From Harmothoe impar (taxonomy: Eukaryota > Annelida > Polychaeta > Phyllodocida > Polynoidae), in assembly GCA_947462335.1 (NCBI GenBank), contig OX381707.1, forward strand, positions 67,989,740 through 68,053,739: a DNA stretch of 64,000 bases, given 5' to 3'. Shown in pieces: positions 49,800 to 64,000 of this stretch. Within the stretch, counting starts at the first letter, position 1, and each line of letters starts with the position of its first letter. The notes under the pieces were generated by a model. That model saw nothing but the letters and a program-made list of their open reading frames with translations. It was not told where the DNA came from and did not search any database. The position numbers and the translations under genes were made by a program.

Positions 49800-50680
49800 A
49801 TCGTTCTGATATCCGGTAACTCATTACAAATCGTTCTGATATCCAGAATATCAGAACGATTTCACCCCCCCAAGTGTGCGGTATGCACCAATATCAGAAC
49901 GGGAATATCACCTAAAAAGCACGATGAGTCGTCCGATCGTATAATAATTCTTAATATCACAGTGGAATAAATAAGCAATTTGAGACACATTTGCAGACAT
50001 TGCCAATTCATTATTCAAATATCCCCAGATAATCGCGTACCGGGTATCATTATTTCGATGTGCACTTTAAAAATGGTGTACGTAGATATCTCAATGTGTG
50101 CTTGTAAAAGAAGTGAATTCTTTGGCTGAAAAGGTCACGCATCTGCTGCAGGGACTCCTCATAGGATCCTCCTAGGACAGTCACATTGCGTGTTCCACAT
50201 TGATTGCCAATTGAAAAGAAACGTCCTTGGACCTAAAATGTCGCGAGTGTTTGTGGTTTTACAAATCAGGATGATTGCAAAGCATCTAAAAGTCAATCTA
50301 ATTGATTCAAGTCTCCTGCTATAAAAGGTTAATTCGGACCATTTTCTTACATTTCCAGGCCATAGGTCCTGTTTTTATGTCCCTCTGTGCCAATTGTGTG
50401 AAGGAGGAATCATCAACCTTTGAAAATATCCCAATTTGAAAATGTTGGTTCAGTTTTTTTGCCCAACCAAGTGAAGCGTAAAGGATTTTATTTTGGCAAA
50501 CAATTTGTTAAACGCATGAACATCACTCATCTTATCCGAAAATAGGAGTCGTTGATATCAATTACAAAATCCTTTTTTTCAAATCCCTCTTTTTCTGATA
50601 ATTTCCGTAATTGCTAAATGTAGGAGTTCAATTATTTCAAAAAGGCAGTCTGTAAAAGTCCTTTGTTCTTATTATTGCAG
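49800..50680. other. Upstream of the coding exon; no gene seen
   Basis: CGTTCTGATATCC/AATATCAGAACG inverted motifs occur at 49790-49905. The last 30 bp before 50681 form a T-rich acceptor TTGTTCTTATTATTGCAG. No TATA-type promoter is evident, so transcription probably starts further upstream. Confidence 0.5.
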
Positions 50681-58306
<7,626 letters not shown>

Positions 58307-58950
58307 AATGATGAATAGACTACTGCCATAAGCCAGGAGTCCACCAAAAGCTGTTTTCATCCAACAATTTCATTTCGTTTTAGATTATTTTTAGATGTCG
58401 CTTTAACTCATGTGGTAACAAATTTCGGCTTCAGTATGCGATTTTGACATAAAATCACACCGAATTTCATGTCAGCTGAGACAAGCAGAGTTTAAACAGG
58501 GAAAGCTGACATGGCCTGGGACAACTTTCATGAGAGTCTAGGTTGAGATCGGTGATGGGGGCCCCAGCCCGAGTAAAACCTGTTTAGTATTACCGGATGA
58601 GCAAAACCGATGAAACCCTATAAGGATGGACGATAAAATGGATTTTGGTGGAGGACTGGCTCTTGGGTCTGCCTCTCTAAGATCTCTCATGTAATTATTA
58701 TTGAAGCAATCATGGTCATCTGTAGTGTGTGTTCCGTCAGTGCTATATAATTATGATGTACATCTGGTATTACCCATTCAAACCTGCAGAACATAATGTC
58801 AAAAAGGTTTTATCAATTTTTCTCTGATACTAGCAAACTTTCCTCTATGATTATAAGGCTTTGGAGATTTACCAAAATACTATATTGTATAATGCTTTGG
58901 TGTCAAATCAATGTGCTTTTTAATACGTGAAAAACGCCCACATTAAAACA
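58307..58950 (+). other. Likely 3' UTR with candidate poly(A) signal
   Basis: ATTAAA at 58942-58947 is followed by the GT-rich TTGTTGGTTGCCTGG. A canonical AATAAA lies much later at 59939-59944. Which is used cannot be told from sequence. Confidence 0.4.
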
Positions 58951-58971
58951 ATAATTTGTTGGTTGCCTGGT

Positions 58972-59245
58972 CTCCGATATAATGTCCTTGTTAGTTCAGA
59001 TGTGTATGTATACAACTAGATATGGGTATCTTTATTGCCTTAGCCAGCTGTCCGCCTCCCATGAGAGGGGACGAAATTGACCTCCCCCGATGAGGTAAAA
59101 AATCGTTGACCCCCATTATTATATATGTCAAAACAGAGACATTTTCACCTGTGACATGCCTCCTCCAGAGGAGCTCAAAGCTTTGCCCCCCACCCCCTAA
59201 AAGAGGAGTGTTCAAATTCTTACCCCTCCCCACCCCTCCAGAATC
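58972..59245. repeat. Dispersed repeat, inverted partner of 62660-62945
   Basis: Reverse-complement match in order: ATAATGTCCTTGTTAGTTCA, TATCTTTAT, GCCTCCCATGAGAGGGGA, CACCTGTGACAT and CTCCAGAGGAG. C/T-rich towards the end. Non-coding. Confidence 0.7.
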
Positions 59246-61785
59246 CACTCCCTTGCCATACTATATATATTTATTGTTTCCAGTGTGCTCAATTCTTTGT
59301 GACTATGGTAGACTGTATGACGATGCATACTGATACACTGTGTATGTATATATATAGCATATGTAAAAGGGCAATGGAGAATTATACATAATTATATATA
59401 GAGAGAGAGAACCTTAACAGTAATTAGTCCAATCAATTCAACACCCAAATACATCCTTTTATTTGAAAAAAAGTTTGACTTTTGTAGAATAGATTATGGT
59501 AAACACTGTAACAAAACAGGTGACTGCTAGGTGTCGCTTGATTGTCATCTGAAATACTGATATGATTATGAATGCCTTATTTGCAAGAATTTCCTCCCCT
59601 TGTCTGCCAGGAAAGGACTAGAAGTCTATTTTTTGTCGATGACATTAATCTTGTCTATTAATGCCATTGTGAGTACTCTAACCCAAGCCGTACATACTCA
59701 GGTCTTCTGGATGTGCTTTAAATCCGAGTACTTTTCTGATGGCAACTTGATGATTTGTGTCCATCTCTGTGATATGCTTGGTATAACTACTGTATTGTAG
59801 CGGCTAAAAGAGCCAATTGTCTCATCTTGTTATATCGAAAATGAAAACAAAAAATCCTGTAATTCAGAAGTGTCGTTCGGAGGTGTTTGCTCTCGCTCAT
59901 GAAAACAATGGGTTACAATACAACTATTGGTAGTTTTGAATAAAAATTATATTCAACTAGTGATGCATGAAATTGTCTTTTGTTTGAACTTCATTGCGAA
60001 CACAGAGAGTCAGTAGATCATACATTAATGCATTAATAGTTGTGAACATTTCAACGCCAAAAGTATCCATAACGTTTAATGTATTAACTAAACTAAATGT
60101 ATAATCAAAATACGACCCAAGTAAACCGTTTTACCAACAATATTTAGCAGGTTTTGTGATATATACTTACCATTTAACCACTACAGCTGAGGGTTGCTCG
60201 CTGAGAAGATCAAATCTGAGGAATATACAGACTGCCATTCTGCTCAAATAACATGAAGCAATGATTACATTACATACATCACCAGCCCTGGTGGATCCAA
60301 GGGGGGGGGGAATCAAATTTCTTGGTGCCCCCCCCCCCCCCTGATTATCCATATTAAGGCAGAGGTGGGAAACACTTTTTACCACCCCCTGCTAGAGCAC
60401 GCGGAATATTTTGGCTCTCCCCTCCCCATTAGCGAAGGCATCGAAAAATGTTTGTCCCCCTTTAAACTATAGTGATGCTTGTTTTGTTTTTTTGGTTTTA
60501 TTGCAAAAAAAAGTCATGATATTTTTACCCTCCCCCCCCCATCCAAGAGGGGTGGTTTCCGACGCCCCCCCCCCCCCCTCAAAATAAAACACAAAAAAAT
60601 ACACCCGCAAAAAACTACCACCCCCTCCCCCTCGTGATATATAAACGGACACCTTGAGCCTGAAGTACCGAACAGCATGCTTGGGGAACGGGCAATCTAC
60701 TGATCTGGATGATCGCAAACAAAGGGATTGCAAGGAGTCAATCACCCATCCCACTTAGTGATCCTCCCTATTACTGTATTAGCCACTTGACGGGGGTGCT
60801 CAGGTCTATAGAAAGGCAGCTCCACCCTGTCTGTCACCTGTACAAGCCCTGCTTTATGTCAGCACCCACAGCACGGCCTGCTCTCCATCCCCTCCCACGC
60901 ACTGTAAAGCAAGCAATCCCCAGGCACAGAAAGCACGTTCCCAGCCCTGCTGCACTATTACTTGGCTGAGTGTTTCCCTGGGTGGTATATATAGGGGCTT
61001 AGAGATGACAGATGGGGTAGGGTGCATCTGCCAGCAATAGAAAACCGATCGTTTTTGGCTGGTAGAAATACAGTCCTGGTGCTTATGGTCCCATGGGTGC
61101 CTCCACTGTTTAAATGCATTATTGGGATGGGCTCGGCAGTAGACCAGTCTATTTGTGGCCTGGGAACTCCAGCTTAAAGCGATATCCTTAGCCGGCCAGT
61201 GCCTTTATGGCAAACAACCCTTCTATTTATAGTCACAATCGATAGCCTCTATCGTGACCCTTGTCCGCGGAAACAAAATGGGTGTTTACCCGTGTCTGTA
61301 TTAAAGAATTCCAGTTTTAGCAATGGTTTATTTCTTTACAAAAGCCAATAGGAAAACGAAAGACAAACAGGCTTACTTGGTTCATCACCGTCGACCAATT
61401 GCTTCTGATGTTGACCATCCATTGTCCAGTTCACTGCTCATAATAATAGAATTTTAGGTCTGAACTGAATACAATCATGAATGAATGCTAGGCCATGGGT
61501 TGCATACATATACATTATATAAGTAAAACCGTAGCCTCAACTCAATGACCATCAAAACGACCCTAAAATGTCCCTGAATGGCCTACGATTTTATCATGTT
61601 TCTCCAAAATTGGATGACAAATTCTAGAGTCAGCGCCTCAAAGACATCTGTTTTGTACTCTTGGTCTGATGGGTAATTCTATCGATCCTAAACACTGCTA
61701 AAGAGTATGTGTATACAAACCATCACAAGAGAGACTACTATAAATAGCCTCCAGCACACAACGCTTGGCTAAATTCATTAACCTC
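59246..61785. other. No gene seen
   Basis: A (GA)n run lies near 59400 and G/C homopolymer-rich segments at 60300-60345 and 60530-60630. A frame at 60709-60969 (86 codons, several Cys/His) has no recognised family. AT-rich elsewhere. Confidence 0.4.
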
Positions 61786-61791
61786 TTAAAA

Positions 61792-62022
61792 AGGTCCCAC
61801 TGCACTTTAATGTGCTTTATCCTTTGTCGTCATGCATGATGCATGAATGCAGCCCTTGCTGCATTCATGCATCATGCCGACCTTAAGGCTTACAGTTACA
61901 GGGTTGAGACTTTTCCTAAGGGTTACCATGATGCATCGATGCAGTACTGGCGAGTTAGGCTACTCACCAGCGATGCATTCAAGGGAAAAGTTGCTTCAAG
62001 GCAACACCCTGTCATATAAGGG
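61792..62022. mobile_element. TTAA-type MITE (piggyBac-like), copy C
   Basis: Left TTAA at 61788-61791, right TTGA (one change). Inverted ends CCTCTTAAAAAGG and ATAAGGG. Contains CATGCATGATGCATGAATGC and its complement, and ATGCATCGATGCA palindromes. Confidence 0.75.
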
Positions 62023-62027
62023 TTGAA

Positions 62028-62350
62028 GGAGCTTCAAGCAGCTTTCCCCTCCCCTGAGGCTGGTTACTCACGAAACGCTGTCACCCTGACGGCAGAGGAG
62101 GCGTCAGCTGCAGTCCACTGGGTACCAGCAGTTGCCAGATATCATCAGTTCCTGACGCCGAACACCAGTTACTGGACTTCCGGTATGTACATGCGCACGC
62201 AGCCTGATCGGAAGCGGCGTCCGCGTCTGGCTCTGGTAACGGCACGGGACCTTTCCCTTCGGAGGTAGCGTGGGCGGCCAAAGCGGCCGTAATGTTTCCA
62301 AAATAGCCGAGCTGTCCCCGGGCGTTTGTGACCTTTCAGATGCAGTCTTA
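62028..62350. other. GC-rich segment, possible exon of unknown gene
   Basis: Distinctly CpG- and GC-rich, with open frames on both strands. On the plus strand a pyrimidine tract CTTTCCCCTCCCCTGAG (62057) and a donor GTATGT at 62183 would bound a 125-nt exon. The minus strand is also open in several frames. No protein family recognised. It could equally be a CpG-rich repeat. Confidence 0.25.
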
Positions 62351-62659
62351 CATTTCAAAGTGCCATCAAGTGCCTACCACATGGTCTTAACACTCATGGT
62401 AGGGGCGTGGATGACAGGTTGGCACTCAAAAAGAGGAGGAACATGTCATTTCCTTATTGATTGAGCCAATGTATAATTGTTGGACATTCGAGCCGACCAC
62501 CAGGGGAGGATAGACAAAAAACAAATACCATACTGCAGCAATGTAGGAAAAAGTATGACAGACTGATGACTTCAAAGGAAAAACTAACCAAAAATGTGCC
62601 AAGACATGTGTAGGCTTTTAATATTTTCAAGCCTTGTTTGGAATGCACAGATTCAAGGG

Positions 62660-62945
62660 GTGTCACACCCGTTTTTCTAGTATGACAAGGAAGTAGAAGA
62701 GGGTGGGAATTTGGAAACTCTTCTTTTAGGGCATAGGGGTAAAGATTTGAAATCCTCTGCTGGAGGGATGTCACCTGTTGTCTGTGAAATCCTTCTGCTT
62801 AGCACTATATAAAATAGGGGTTAAAGATTTCTGACCCCATCAGTGGTAGTTTGATCCCCCTCATGGGAGGCAGACAATCATGTGAGTGAATAAGGTGATA
62901 AAGATATGTAAGCATACACACTTGAACTGACAAGGACATTATAGT
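62660..62945. repeat. Dispersed repeat, inverted partner of 58972-59245
   Basis: Blocks TGATCCCCCTCATGGGAGGC, ACTTGAACTGACAAGGACAT and ACCCCATCAG match the other copy in reverse. Non-coding. Confidence 0.7.
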
Positions 62946-63285
62946 CTATCAGAAAATAGAAAAAATAAACAACAAATTATTTCTTTAAATCAATACCCTG
63001 ATTTGACAACAATGTATTTTGTTAACTCAGGAACGAATCACAGCACTGTACAAAGTATAGGTGGGAAACATGACATAAATGCATTGTATCCAAATAACCA
63101 AGCATTGCGAACCTATCACCTCTCCGCAAATTTCAGTGTACTCTGGTACCCTGGCTCTTAAAGGCGCAGATATCGGTACCCCTCCAGCGACAGTCAGCGT
63201 GGAGCCGGGACAGGTACTCAGCCCTATATACAGGGGCACTGGGGGTTTAAACAGGAGGCAACTCCAGTGGGACCAGTGATGTTCT
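62946..63285. other. No gene seen
   Basis: No recognisable gene or repeat before the hAT-like element. Confidence 0.4.
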
Positions 63286-63615
63286 CAGTGGCGTAGGAAA
63301 ATGGGGGGGGGGGGGCCCAATCACTGAGGAGGGGGGGGGGGCCTGAATATGTCTGGGCCCCCCAAAAATTTGTCAAGACCTGTAAAATAATACACACAAT
63401 TTTCAAACCTTCCCTTTCCCACATTGGAAAAAGTGGGGACAGAGGGGGCCGGGACCCCAAATCAAAACTAGAGGGGGCTCAAATACTTCTTTTCCATACA
63501 ATCTAAATATAAGTGTGTATACGATACATCATGCATAATGAGTCGATACTTGAAGTTGGTTGGAATGGGCCCCCCCCCCCCCGCCCCCAATGAAGATTTG
63601 CTTCCAACGCCTCTG
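63286..63615. mobile_element. hAT-like MITE, 330 bp
   Basis: Ends CAGTGGCGTAGGAA and TTCCAACGCCTCTG, the CAGNGGCGT-type end typical of hAT elements. TGTTCT lies at both flanks (one base offset), a decayed 8-bp duplication. The interior has G runs on the left and C runs on the right and no transposase. Confidence 0.75.
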
Positions 63616-64000
63616 TTGTTCTGAGATGAATAGGACAACAGAGGTATGTGGTGTTAAGTATAATTATCCCTCACCTGCGTGGGTGGTGGTGGTGGGAAGG
63701 GAAGATTACCCCTTGTGACGTCATCAAGCACCAATTACACTAATTGGATGTAGGCCTACCTGACCCATTGGGGTGGTAGTACAACACTCTCAATACTTCA
63801 GGTCAAAGATAATGTGAAATAATCTATAACCATCGATATTGCTGAGATATAGATGTGATTTTTAAATGTCAAATTCCTTCCTCAAACGCTTTTTGTAATG
63901 GTTCATCAAGATTTAAGCGAGTTTTTTCCCATAATTATTTTGGTCCTAGAATTGAGAACACTAAAACTACGTTCAAACTGTAGCCAAGTTAATGCGTTTC
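63616..64000. other. No gene seen
   Basis: AT-rich end of the window; nothing recognised. Confidence 0.4.

Noticed and set aside
60709..60969. 86-codon Cys/His-containing frame as a small gene
   Set aside because: No signal peptide, no recognised spacing, no promoter or splice evidence; could be chance.

Overview
This is eukaryotic (animal) DNA. It has one intron-containing gene for a secreted protein in about 64 kb, with very long introns, many microsatellites, several minisatellites, decayed non-LTR retrotransposons and a dense crowd of short inverted-repeat DNA transposons. There is no operon, prokaryotic gene or viral gene. The repeat content and the PAN/apple-type protein fit a marine invertebrate (an amphioxus, hemichordate or mollusc would all be plausible), but I cannot name the species.

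The one gene I can assemble is on the + strand at 50681-58306. Three coding exons (50681-50846, 51735-51971, 58059-58306) join in frame into a 216-residue protein: a signal peptide, a short linker and two six-cysteine PAN/apple-like domains, the last cysteine being the final residue. Intron 1 fits only a GC-AG splice pair. Both introns are phase 1, so the first PAN domain sits on a symmetrical 1-1 exon. The first coding exon starts exactly at a splice acceptor, so an upstream exon is expected. A CpG-rich segment with a good donor at about 37.0-37.2 kb is a candidate but is unproven.

Layout: 0-8 kb holds a TCAC microsatellite, a TIR element, hairpin elements and a 21-bp tandem array. 8-12.3 kb holds a LINE insertion with 34-bp target-site duplications nested in a TIR element, beside an endonuclease/RT LINE remnant. 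13.5-18.8 kb holds foldback elements, a 36-bp minisatellite and a TTAA-flanked MITE. 18.8-27 kb holds a rearranged dispersed repeat, a quadruplicated motif, a 1.2-kb TA-flanked element and a nested foldback. 27-34.3 kb holds RFX-site-like foldback sequence, a second LINE remnant split by a TIR element, and a second copy of the 36-bp minisatellite. 35-50 kb is mostly single-copy-looking AT-rich DNA with Harbinger-like and TA-flanked MITEs and a large perfect-type hairpin. 50.6-58.3 kb is the gene, its large intron packed with transposons. 58.3-64 kb is intergenic, with a TTAA MITE, an inverted repeat pair and a hAT-like element.

Long open frames elsewhere are products of tandem repeats with stop-free periods or are antisense to LINEs, and are not annotated as genes.
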